Shown here piece by piece: positions 41,978 through 49,657 of a DNA stretch of 60,506 nucleotides (position 1 is the stretch's first letter; each line of letters opens with the position of its first letter). The DNA lies in NCBI GenBank assembly GCA_034421095.1, contig DAOUKR010000010.1, positions 1 to 60,506 of the forward strand, in the 5' to 3' direction. The notes beneath the pieces are model-generated. The model was not told where the DNA came from, searched no databases, and worked only from the letters and a program-made list of their open reading frames with translations. The position numbers and the translations under genes were made by a program. The stretch comes from JAGWBG01 sp034421095. GTDB lineage: Bacteria > Chloroflexota > Dehalococcoidia > Lucifugimonadales > JAGWBF01.

Positions 41978-42880
41978 CTATTGGGGTGTTAGTTCTTCCA
42001 GGTTGATCCCTAGAGCGTTGGCGAGCTTTTGTAACGTGCTGGTCTGAGGTACAGTTTTCCTTGCCTCTATCTTTATGATGGTTAGTTTAGACACCCCAGA
42101 TATTTGGGCTAGCTTAGCGAGGCTTAGCCCTTTATCTCTTCTAGCCTTCTGAAGTTCGGTTGGGGTGTCGTAAGAGGCTCTTCGTTCGCCTATACGCCCT
42201 TGTGTCTGGGATTCACGGTAATAATCACACATAGAATTCAGGGGACACTGCTCACATGAGGGGTCTACATAACGACACACCAAGCCACCTAAGTCCAGCA
42301 AGCCGAAGTTATAGTCTCGGTGTGTTTCCTGTGGCAGCAACCCATCTGCTAGACTTTGGAGTTGCCTGGCACTCACCGGCTCAGGTAGGTCTCGCTTAAA
42401 CACTCGAACTATGACCCTTTCTACATTAGCATCTACCACTGCAGCAGGTATACCAAAGCCGAAGGAAAGGATAGCCCTTGCACTATATTCGCCAAGGCCC
42501 GGGACCTTAAGGAGCCTGTCAAGGGAATCGGGGACAGTCCTGCTTTCGTGCTCCATTAGGTGGTGTGCAAGCTTTGTTATAGCCCTGCTACGCTGTTTAT
42601 AAAGGCCCACCGGGACTAGGTCTTGAGCTAAATCCTCTTCAGTAGCAGAAGCAAGATGGACAATCGTCGGATATTTGCTGAGAAATGGCTCGTAGGCCCT
42701 TGCAACTGCTGTAGCAGTGGTTCGCTTGAGTAAGAGTTCGGCAATGAGGATTTGGTAGGGAGTCCGGCCTGGGTGCCGCCAGGGGTAGTCGCGTGAATGT
42801 GTGGCAGACCACGTAAGAATACCTGCCTGAAAGGCCCTCCTCTTTTCTGTAGTGTAAGCTTGGACTTCCTGGATGGTCAT
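41978..42880 (-). CDS. Mig-type G:T-mismatch DNA glycosylase fused to XRE helix-turn-helix
   Basis: 300 residues. Residues 20-222 are an HhH-GPD glycosylase of the EndoIII/MutY superfamily: YPWRHPGRTPYQILIAELLL, the helix-hairpin-helix VPGLGEYSARA, catalytic D150 in VVDANVERV, and a 4Fe-4S site C202-x6-C209-x2-C212-x5-C218. Y132 stands where EndoIII has Lys and MutY usually Ser/Tyr. The Tyr and Asp pair plus DYNFGLLDLGGLVC resembles Mig.MthI, the thymine glycosylase beside the MthTI restriction-modification genes. Residues 240-298 form an XRE helix-turn-helix (GLSLAKLAQISGVSKLTIIK) close to that of the regulator at 45369. Together with the nearby C5-cytosine methyltransferase, repair of deaminated 5-methylcytosine is the best inference. 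Confidence 0.85.
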   Translation of the reverse strand: MTIQEVQAYTTEKRRAFQAGILTWSATHSRDYPWRHPGRTPYQILIAELLLKRTTATAVARAYEPFLSKYPTIVHLASATEEDLAQDLVPVGLYKQRSRAITKLAHHLMEHESRTVPDSLDRLLKVPGLGEYSARAILSFGFGIPAAVVDANVERVIVRVFKRDLPEPVSARQLQSLADGLLPQETHRDYNFGLLDLGGLVCRYVDPSCEQCPLNSMCDYYRESQTQGRIGERRASYDTPTELQKARRDKGLSLAKLAQISGVSKLTIIKIEARKTVPQTSTLQKLANALGINLEELTPQ

Positions 42881-42959
42881 GGGGCAGCTTCCTGTTTGGG
42901 CCTGGCAAATCTATTCTGACGCCTCAAATCCTAGTGTTTGGTTCAGAGTATCTGTGCTT

Positions 42960-44084
42960 CTACAGCTTGACCTGCTCAGGAGAAGAGGTCGGCAATTGCT
43001 CAATAATGTGTTGAGCCAAGGCACGGATTGAGGCCATTCCCGTGCCCAGGATCAGCGGGTGGCCAACCTCCTTGTGCCAGAAGTCGGAGCCTATCTTCGT
43101 CTTCTCGACGACCTCTCTCATTTTGTCCTGCGTGAGGTCACCCTCGGCACGGCAGAGTTGCACCAATACTGGTAGAACCATGTGCATGGAGTAGATACCT
43201 ACCGTAGCTTGGATACGGTGCTCCCCTGGAGAGTCGAATGCCTCAGGCCAGGCGTCCTTCAAAGCACCCCAGAAGTTTGATAGCAACTTTACTACATGCT
43301 CGTCTGGGCGTAGTGACTTTACCAAGCTGTCCCTGAGCACTGGTTCAAGAGATGCCACCATAGCATGTTGTCGTACAAGCCCCTGGTCTCGGCCAGGTAC
43401 TCCAGGGATTGCAATCTGGTGGTACCATGGCCCCTGCTGTTCGTTCCACATGTCTACAATCCTTGTAGCCGTAGCATGGAGATATTCCTTCTCTCCCCTC
43501 TTCCCGGAGGCCATCATGTTAGGCCCCTCGCGTTGCTGCCTCTGAACGAGGTGACGGTCCACAATATCGGTAGGCATTTTCCTCTGTCGAGTATTGATAA
43601 TGTTGAAGTGGGTCATTTCCGTGTAACGGTCAACTCCATCCATGATCGAGATGGGGAAGGGATATTCTCCTAATTCAGCAATCCCAGTTTTTTCATAAGC
43701 CTGTTCGACCCCGAAGAACCTGTGCTGGGCATCCACTATCCAAAGTTTTGCCCCGTCCGGCACTGTGAGCAACCCCCACTGTACCGGGTCTTCAGGCGCA
43801 CTTTTGAGGTCAAACTTTAGATGTGGGTCATCTGGCCGGGTGGCTAGTAGTACGCTTGTCGGTAGGATGCCCTGCTCTTCTAGGACGTATTTAGCTAGGT
43901 CTGACAGACGCCGGGGCACAGGGGGCCGCTGGTATCCATCCTCGTTGTCTGGGGACCACCTGTCGACCTCCACATATTTGCGGAGGTTCGCTAGGGTGAG
44001 AGCCGTTACATATAGTGTCACTGACTCCTCCTCAGTCCCGATACCGCGCTGGATAATCTTGAGTGCATACACTTGTGATTCCAT
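42960..44084 (-). CDS. DGQHR-domain (DndB-like) protein
   Basis: 374 residues from an ATG with AGAGG upstream. The family core is present: YQRPPVPRRLSDLAKYV (residues 51-67), the DGQHR-type motif as D118-A-Q-H-R122 in WIVDAQHRFFG, and FNIINTRQRKMPTDI (160-174). The C-terminal half is helical and unrecognised. The DGQHR family includes DndB, the phosphorothioation regulator, and ParB-like nucleases, so DNA binding or cleavage is possible. It lies between a C5-cytosine methyltransferase and a DNA glycosylase and has its own consensus promoter. A restriction or regulatory role is inference only. Confidence 0.78.
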   Translation of the reverse strand: MESQVYALKIIQRGIGTEEESVTLYVTALTLANLRKYVEVDRWSPDNEDGYQRPPVPRRLSDLAKYVLEEQGILPTSVLLATRPDDPHLKFDLKSAPEDPVQWGLLTVPDGAKLWIVDAQHRFFGVEQAYEKTGIAELGEYPFPISIMDGVDRYTEMTHFNIINTRQRKMPTDIVDRHLVQRQQREGPNMMASGKRGEKEYLHATATRIVDMWNEQQGPWYHQIAIPGVPGRDQGLVRQHAMVASLEPVLRDSLVKSLRPDEHVVKLLSNFWGALKDAWPEAFDSPGEHRIQATVGIYSMHMVLPVLVQLCRAEGDLTQDKMREVVEKTKIGSDFWHKEVGHPLILGTGMASIRALAQHIIEQLPTSSPEQVKL

Positions 44085-44139
44085 TTGTGCCTCTCATTGT
44101 AGGTAGTACCCCGGAAGTCATTTCTCAGGGCCTAAATGA

Positions 44140-44168
44140 ATTATACCTAACAAGAGAGTCTATGTCAA
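44140..44168 (-). promoter_or_regulatory. perfect consensus sigma-70 promoter for the DGQHR gene
   Basis: On the minus strand TTGACA (44163-44168), exactly 17 bases, then TATAAT (44140-44145). Both hexamers are perfect. AGAGTCTAT (plus-strand view) occurs twice, at 44155-44163 and 44168-44176, around the -35 box and could be an operator. The predicted start lies near 44133, about 49 bases before the ATG. Confidence 0.82.
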
Positions 44169-44234
44169 GAGTCTATCAACAGGTTATGGCGCGAGAGTTT
44201 GGTTTTCGCCTATACGGGTTTTACATCCCGGTTA

Positions 44235-45356
44235 TTATGACTGCCCTTCCCTCGCGATTGTTGAAGCTATCGCCCGTGCCAGGGCTACAGGTGTGGCCTG
44301 GCCAATGAGGCGGTACTTGGCCGAGGGCTCCCCACAAAGCAACCAATCATCAGGGAAGCCTTGTACCCTAGCATATTCCTTGACCGATAGAGGCCTCAGA
44401 TCATCAGGATGACATAAGCATGTTGCCCTACCTGTCGGGTCGTCAACTAAAGTAGGAGATGGTTTTTCCCAAGACAGTCGCCGCAGAAACCCTGTCCTCC
44501 CACCCTTTTTCCCTTTGGTACGAGGGTTATCGGGGTCGTCGTAGGCCCCACCTAACGCCTCCTTTTGTAGTTCCTTTGATAAAGCCCTCCAACAACCACC
44601 GGCCGGGACATCTTTGAGGTAGCGCCTCAAGGAAGGCCGAAATTCAAGGCATTCTGGTACAGGGTCATTGAGACCTTTCAGTCCCTCCCTGAGTGTGGTC
44701 CACTGCTTCGAGGTTATACAAGGAAGGCTGACGGCAGGCCCCTCCCTGGACCCAATGAGAATAAACCTTTTGCGTACCTGTGGGGTACCAAAGTCCGCCG
44801 CATTGAGGATGGAGTCACCAGGATGCTCAGGGTCATAACTCAAGGTGTACCCTGTCCCTTCCAAAGCTGACATCACCTGTCTAAAGCCGGACCCTAATTC
44901 TTCATCCGGGGCTAACTCTTCAGCACGTTTACTCACTCTATCGTAGAAAGAGATGTGGCGCTTTGCAGCCCTAGTGAAACCGGGCACCTCCTCAAAAACG
45001 AAAAAGCGCGGCTTGGTCTCTTTGACTACCCTGATGAAATCGAGTATAGCATCATACCTGTGGTCCTGGAGACCGTTCCGTCGCCCAGCGGTAGAGAATG
45101 GTTCACATGGAGGTGCCCCTGTCAGCACCGTAGCTTCACCAACCTGCAACCTTGCAGTCTTTAATATCTCTTGGCTACTTACTGCTCCAATGTCTTTTGA
45201 GATTACAGGGATATGTGGCCGGTTCTGTCTAATTGTATTAGCTGCCTGACTGTATTTCTCCACAGCCACACGGATGTCAAAGCCTTCTTGGTCAAAGCCT
45301 AAATCAAGACCCATTGCCCCCGTAAAGAGGGAAATCACGGTCATCTGACTCACCAC
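44235..45356 (-). CDS. C5-cytosine DNA methyltransferase
   Basis: 373 residues. Motif I is SLFTGAMGLDLGF (S-adenosylmethionine site), motif IV GAPPCEPFSTAGRRNG with catalytic C84, motif VI FEEVPGF (EEV where most have ENV), motif VIII QVRKRFILIGSR, and motif X SVKEYARVQGFPDDW. Between VIII and X is a short target-recognition region. It methylates carbon 5 of cytosine in a sequence I cannot predict. The start may be the GTG at 45353, 7 bases after GGAGG. It follows the XRE gene by 12 bases. Confidence 0.93.
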   Translation of the reverse strand: MVSQMTVISLFTGAMGLDLGFDQEGFDIRVAVEKYSQAANTIRQNRPHIPVISKDIGAVSSQEILKTARLQVGEATVLTGAPPCEPFSTAGRRNGLQDHRYDAILDFIRVVKETKPRFFVFEEVPGFTRAAKRHISFYDRVSKRAEELAPDEELGSGFRQVMSALEGTGYTLSYDPEHPGDSILNAADFGTPQVRKRFILIGSREGPAVSLPCITSKQWTTLREGLKGLNDPVPECLEFRPSLRRYLKDVPAGGCWRALSKELQKEALGGAYDDPDNPRTKGKKGGRTGFLRRLSWEKPSPTLVDDPTGRATCLCHPDDLRPLSVKEYARVQGFPDDWLLCGEPSAKYRLIGQATPVALARAIASTIAREGQS

Positions 45357-45368
45357 GTCACCTCCAAC

Positions 45369-45575
45369 CTACGGTCCGAACTGGCCCTGTTCTGACATCA
45401 GTTGTTCAGGAGTAATGCCGAGACTCTGGGCGAGTTTTCTTATGGTGCTCGGACGTGCTTTAGATTTCCTTTGCTCCAGTCTGTGAATTGTGCTAGCATC
45501 AACTCCAGAGAGTTGGGCTAAGTCGCGCTGAGATAGGGCCTTTTGTTCTCTAAATTTTCTCAGTTGCCCATCCAT
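45369..45575 (-). CDS. XRE-family transcriptional regulator
   Basis: 68 residues from the ATG at 45575, with AGAGGAC upstream; a longer frame would include the promoter. The helix-turn-helix is QRDLAQLSGVDASTIHRLEQ. Its sequence is close to residues 240-298 of the glycosylase in the same locus: both have LR/LQ-KxR-x(3)-LS-x(2)-LAQ-SGV...TI...K-LA..LGI..E.L. Size and position before a methyltransferase match controller proteins of restriction-modification systems. Three phased repeats in its promoter are a likely binding site. Confidence 0.88.
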   Translation of the reverse strand: MDGQLRKFREQKALSQRDLAQLSGVDASTIHRLEQRKSKARPSTIRKLAQSLGITPEQLMSEQGQFGP

Positions 45576-45607
45576 AAGTAGTCCTCTTGTCGGTCTATCT
45601 TGCTGGA

Positions 45608-45636
45608 ATTGTATAATATATGCGTTTAATATGCAA
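45608..45636 (-). promoter_or_regulatory. sigma-70 promoter of the XRE-methyltransferase unit
   Basis: On the minus strand TTGCAT (45631-45636), 17 bases, TACAAT (45608-45613). It lies about 30 bases upstream of the XRE start codon. Confidence 0.7.
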
Positions 45637-45645
45637 TATGTATGC
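45619..45645 (-). promoter_or_regulatory. three GCATA repeats at 11-bp phasing (operator candidate)
   Basis: On the minus strand GCATA occurs three times, at 45641-45645, 45630-45634 and 45619-45623, exactly 11 bases apart. All three face the same side of the helix, and they overlap the -35 box and the spacer of the XRE promoter. This fits autorepression or activation by the XRE protein. Confidence 0.6.
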
Positions 45646-45684
45646 ATTCTTGCTTCAAAAGGGTGATTTTGTTAAACTTGGCTC

Positions 45685-46944
45685 ATGCGCATCCTGCACT
45701 TCGCCGACCTGCACATAGGGGTAGAGAACTACGGGCGCACCGACCCCCAGACGGGACTATCCACCCGGTTGATAGATTTCCTGTCCACCCTGGATGAGTT
45801 GGTGGAGTATGCCCTGAGCCAGGAGGTGGACCTGGTGCTCCTGGCCGGCGACGCCTACAAGGGCCGGGACCCCTCCCAGACCCAGCAACGGGAGCTGGCT
45901 ATGCGCCTGGGAAGGCTGTCCGCGGCGGGCATCCCCGTGTTCCTGCTGGTGGGCAACCACGACCTGCCCCACGCCGTGGGCAAGGCCACGGCCATCGAGA
46001 TTTTCCATACCCTTCAGGTGCCTGGCCTGTACGTGGGGGACAAGCTCCAGACCTACACCGTCCCAACACGGAGGGGAGGGCCTCTCCAGATTGTGGCGGT
46101 GCCCTGGCCCCGGCGTAGCGGTCTGCTCAGCCGGGAGGAGTCCCGCGGCATCACCATTGACCAGGTGAATGAGAAGATACAGGGCCTATTCACCGAAAGC
46201 ATCCAGGCCCGCATCGCAGAGCTTGACCCTTCCATCCCTGCCGTGCTGGCGGGCCACGTGACCATAAGCGCCGCCCGAACCGGCACCGAGCAGTCCATGA
46301 TGCTGGGCCAGGACCACGTGCTCTTGCCCAGCGCCGTCCACAGGCCGGAGTTGGACTACGTGGCCCTTGGGCATATCCACAAGCACCAGGTACTCCGCGA
46401 GAACCCCCTGGTGGTCTATTCCGGGAGCCTCCAGAGGGTGGACTTCAGCGAGGAGGATGACAACAAGGGCTTCTGCGTCGTGGACCTGGACCCGTCCGCC
46501 CCCCAGGGCAGACGCCTGCAGGACTTCAGGTTCCAGCCGGTGAACGCGCGTCCTTTCCTCACCATCGAGGCGAAGGTGACTCCCGGCGACGAGGACCCGA
46601 CCAGCACCGTTATGAGGGCGATTATGCGCCGCAACGTGGCCGGTTCCATCGTGCGCCTCATGGTCTCCCTGCCGGCCGAGGCGGGCGTGAATTTTCGGGA
46701 AGGGGAGATTCGGGAGGCGTTGAGCGGCGCTCACTACCTGGCCGCCATAACCAGGGACGTGGAGCAGGACAGAAGGACCAGGATACCGCCCGGCGTGGCC
46801 GATGATGGGCTGGCTCCCCTGGACGTACTTCGCCTTTACCTGGAGAGCCGGACCGTGACGCCGGACCGACGAGAGAAGCTGCTCAGATATGCGGAAGAGC
46901 TTATAGCCGCCGAGTCTTCCGACCCACCGCAGGCGGCCAGGTAG
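45685..46944 (+). CDS. SbcD-like DNA repair metallonuclease
   Basis: 419 residues. Metallophosphoesterase motifs in order are FADLHIG, LAGDAYKGRDP, LVGNHDLP, LAGHVTIS and ALGHIHKHQ. YSGSLQRVDFSEEDDNKGF is the SbcD/Mre11 signature. With SbcC the enzyme processes DNA ends and hairpins. No sbcC follows; the next gene is convergent. So SbcC is elsewhere or this protein acts with another partner. It starts about 110 bases from, and diverges from, the XRE-methyltransferase locus. Confidence 0.9.
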   Translation: MRILHFADLHIGVENYGRTDPQTGLSTRLIDFLSTLDELVEYALSQEVDLVLLAGDAYKGRDPSQTQQRELAMRLGRLSAAGIPVFLLVGNHDLPHAVGKATAIEIFHTLQVPGLYVGDKLQTYTVPTRRGGPLQIVAVPWPRRSGLLSREESRGITIDQVNEKIQGLFTESIQARIAELDPSIPAVLAGHVTISAARTGTEQSMMLGQDHVLLPSAVHRPELDYVALGHIHKHQVLRENPLVVYSGSLQRVDFSEEDDNKGFCVVDLDPSAPQGRRLQDFRFQPVNARPFLTIEAKVTPGDEDPTSTVMRAIMRRNVAGSIVRLMVSLPAEAGVNFREGEIREALSGAHYLAAITRDVEQDRRTRIPPGVADDGLAPLDVLRLYLESRTVTPDRREKLLRYAEELIAAESSDPPQAAR

Positions 46945-46954
46945 GGCCGGGCCT

Positions 46955-47914
46955 TTAGCGCAAGCCTGCTATAATCCCCGGGACTCCCTCCACCAGGCCT
47001 CGCATTACTTCGTCCACGCTCAATATCTCTGAGACCAGGCCCACGCCTGCACCGCAGTAGGCTATGCCGGCGGGGTCCCCATCCAGCAGGGCCGCCCGCA
47101 CCTGGGAAGGCCCAAGCTCGGCCTCCCAATAGCTCGACATGTCAGCCCCCTCAGGAGGGCTGCTGTCCTTCAGGCTCAGGGCGGCTTCGCTGCGGAGTAC
47201 ACGCGTCGGCCTGTGATACCTCCCGGCAATCACCGTGCCGGTGTCTATAGCGCCCACAATCGCCTCTTTGTATTTGGGGTGAGCGATGCACTCATGGGTG
47301 GCGACGAACCGGGTCCCCAGCTGCACCCCGTGAGCGCCCAGGGCCAGGGCCGCGGCGTAGCCCCTGGCGTCCATGATGCCCCCCGATGCGATGATGGGAA
47401 TGGACACGGCATCGGCGACCTGGGGCAGCAGCGGAAGGTTGGGTATCTCATCGGGCCCTCTGATTCCGCCACCTTCATAACCCTCGGCTATGATGGCGTC
47501 CACTCCTTGGGACTCGGCTCCCCTGGCATGTCTTACGGTAGACACCTGGTGGAGCACCTTCACGTCGTTCTCCTTGAGTTTTCCGGTGTAAAGGGCAGGG
47601 CTGCCGCTATAGGTCACGGCAACCTTCATGCCCTCCTCTATGCCAACCTCGATAAGCTGCTCCACCTGGGTGTTGGCAAGGTAGAAGCTGACTCCGAAGG
47701 AATTGCCGGTCAGCCTGCGAATGTTTCGTATATTCTCGCGAAGGTTCGCTACCATGTCTCCGTCCAGGTCCATTCCCGCCGACGGGTGCAAAATGCCCAG
47801 CCCCCCCGCATCGGATACGGCGGCCACCAGCTCCGGGTTGGAGACCCAGGGCACGCCGGCTTGCAGGATAGGATATTCTATGGCCAGAATCCTGCTTGCT
47901 GTCATGTTCCTCAT
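46955..47914 (-). CDS. nitronate monooxygenase (2-nitropropane dioxygenase family)
   Basis: 319 residues. A TIM-barrel FMN enzyme: EYPILQAGVPWVSNPELVAAV, DAGGLGILHPS, DAIIAEGYEGGG (the HxG-type segment with E in place of H), IPIIASGGIMDARGYAAALALGA and QLGTRFVATHE. These are typical of the NMO/NPD group. The E at the catalytic-His position places it nearer to FabK-like or class II members, so the substrate is uncertain. GGAGGGG lies upstream of the ATG. Confidence 0.88.
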   Translation of the reverse strand: MRNMTASRILAIEYPILQAGVPWVSNPELVAAVSDAGGLGILHPSAGMDLDGDMVANLRENIRNIRRLTGNSFGVSFYLANTQVEQLIEVGIEEGMKVAVTYSGSPALYTGKLKENDVKVLHQVSTVRHARGAESQGVDAIIAEGYEGGGIRGPDEIPNLPLLPQVADAVSIPIIASGGIMDARGYAAALALGAHGVQLGTRFVATHECIAHPKYKEAIVGAIDTGTVIAGRYHRPTRVLRSEAALSLKDSSPPEGADMSSYWEAELGPSQVRAALLDGDPAGIAYCGAGVGLVSEILSVDEVMRGLVEGVPGIIAGLR

Positions 47915-48104
47915 CTACCCCTCCAGCAGGGCTCGTTAGTGAGACGCTGAGATTTTAGGTGGAATCTCTCCGACTGTCAACTGCGTGAGAGGGTGTATAA
48001 CACCATTTTGACTTGAGCCTCATTTTGTGATGCATCATCTCCACTCTAATCGTATAATGAGGCTGCTTTCCATGACCATACAAAGCCGACAGAGGAGGTC
48101 AGAT

Positions 48105-49193
48105 ATGGAGTTCAACATCACCGTGCTACCCGGCGACGGAATCGGCCCTGAGGTTATCGCCGAGGGCGTGAAGGTACTTGAGACTGTGGGCAGGAGGTTC
48201 GGCCACAGCTTTAACCTCACCTACGACGACGTGGGGGGAGCGGCCATAGACAAGTACGGCGTAGCGCTACGACCCGAAACCGTGGAGGCGGCGAGCAAGG
48301 CCGACGCTGTCCTTTTCGGTGCCGTAGGCGGTCCCAAGTGGGACGATCCCAGGGCCAGGGTACGGCCCGAAGACGGGATACTGGCCATTCGCAAAGGGCT
48401 GGGAGTGTTCGCCAACATACGGCCGGTGAAGGTATTCCCCGACCTCGCAGGCTCCAGCGTATTGAAGCCGGAGGTGCTTGAGGGCGTGGATATGCTGGTA
48501 ATCCGGGAGCTTACCGGCGGCCTGTACTACGCCCTGCCCAAACGACGCCAGCAGACGAAGCAAGGTTGGACGGGTGTGGATACCTTGCGCTACAGCCAGC
48601 AGGAGATAGAAAGAGTGCTGCGCGTGGGTTTCGAGCTGGCGCGGGGACGGAAGAAAAAGCTCGCCTCGGTAGACAAGGCCAACGTGCTGGAGACATCCCG
48701 CCTCTGGCGACAGGTAGCCACCGAGCTTGGCCCTGAATATCCCGACGTGGAATTGGAGCACGTGCTGGTGGATACCTGTGCGATGCAGCTGGTACAGAGG
48801 CCGTCCAGGTTCGACGTTATCGTAGCCGAGAACACCTTCGGCGACATCCTGACCGACGAGGCGGCGGTGCTGGCGGCATCCATGGGGCTGCTGCCGTCAG
48901 CCAGCCTGGCCGGTATACCGATGGAGGGCAGACGCGCCCGGGGCCTCTACGAACCCATACATGGGACCGCCCCCGACATTGCCGGGAGGGGCATTGCCAA
49001 CCCCGTTGCCACCATCCTCAGCGCCGCACTGATGATGCGCTACTCCCTGGGCCTCACCGAGGAGGCCGCAGCCGTGGAGCGCGCCGTGGGTCAGGTGCTC
49101 ACAGAGGGCTGCCGCACCCCGGACATCGCCGGCGACGGGGACGTGACCGTGAGCACCACGGAGATGGGGGACAAGGTGGTGGAGGCGCTTTAG
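48105..49193 (+). CDS. leuB: 3-isopropylmalate dehydrogenase
   Basis: 362 residues from the ATG at 48105 with GAGGAGGTC upstream. Motifs: LPGDGIGPEVIAEGVKVLE, LFGAVGGPKWDD, IRELTGGLYYA, DKANVLETSRLW and the nucleotide site HGTAPDIAGRGIANPVATIL. This is the standard NAD-dependent decarboxylating dehydrogenase of leucine synthesis. No other leu genes adjoin it. A TATAAT at 48053-48058 may be its -10. Confidence 0.95.
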   Translation: MEFNITVLPGDGIGPEVIAEGVKVLETVGRRFGHSFNLTYDDVGGAAIDKYGVALRPETVEAASKADAVLFGAVGGPKWDDPRARVRPEDGILAIRKGLGVFANIRPVKVFPDLAGSSVLKPEVLEGVDMLVIRELTGGLYYALPKRRQQTKQGWTGVDTLRYSQQEIERVLRVGFELARGRKKKLASVDKANVLETSRLWRQVATELGPEYPDVELEHVLVDTCAMQLVQRPSRFDVIVAENTFGDILTDEAAVLAASMGLLPSASLAGIPMEGRRARGLYEPIHGTAPDIAGRGIANPVATILSAALMMRYSLGLTEEAAAVERAVGQVLTEGCRTPDIAGDGDVTVSTTEMGDKVVEAL

Positions 49194-49657
49194 TCTTCGG
49201 TGTCCGACTGGCCCTGATAACGTGATAGCGCCTGATGGGCTTTCTCTATGAACTCCTGTCGGTCTTGAGGGCTGATAACCATGTTCAGGCCCTTGCTCCT
49301 TCGGATTTCCACCGGGGTCTTGATGGACGGGGAAAATCTCAACCCTCTATATACCAGGGCGTCCCTGGCCCTGGCAGTACGGATTTCCGCAATGGTGTTG
49401 AAGGGTATGTTCACGGCGAAGGGCCATCCCAAAACAATACGGAGCCGGTCAGCTCGTATCTCGTACCATCGAGGCAGGTAGGACCTGAGAATTAGCGTGT
49501 GAAGGGCCGCCACTGCGAACATGACCCCTCCTCCCACCACTTCTCCGGTCACAAACAGGGCGGCTCCTACGGCCGGATGTATTAGAACCGCCCCCGCCAG
49601 CAACGCTGACACCCAACCGTCGTACCTGGCTCTTGAGTAGCCGTTTGCGTCACCCAT
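49190..49657 (-). CDS. membrane protein with bacterial PH-like domain
   Basis: 155 residues. Two hydrophobic segments (about 15-55) are followed by YEIRADRLRIVLGWPFAVNIPFNTI, the pattern of small bacterial PH (bPH) domains, and a C-terminal basic helix. It probably lies at the membrane, function unknown. Its end overlaps the 3' end of leuB by 4 bases, and the amidase gene ends one base upstream of its start side, giving a tight cluster. Confidence 0.7.
   Translation of the reverse strand: MGDANGYSRARYDGWVSALLAGAVLIHPAVGAALFVTGEVVGGGVMFAVAALHTLILRSYLPRWYEIRADRLRIVLGWPFAVNIPFNTIAEIRTARARDALVYRGLRFSPSIKTPVEIRRSKGLNMVISPQDRQEFIEKAHQALSRYQGQSDTED

Noticed and set aside
41978..45647. The methyltransferase locus as a prophage or integrative element
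   Set aside because: No integrase, transposase, terminal repeats or structural phage genes are present, although transfer is likely from base composition.
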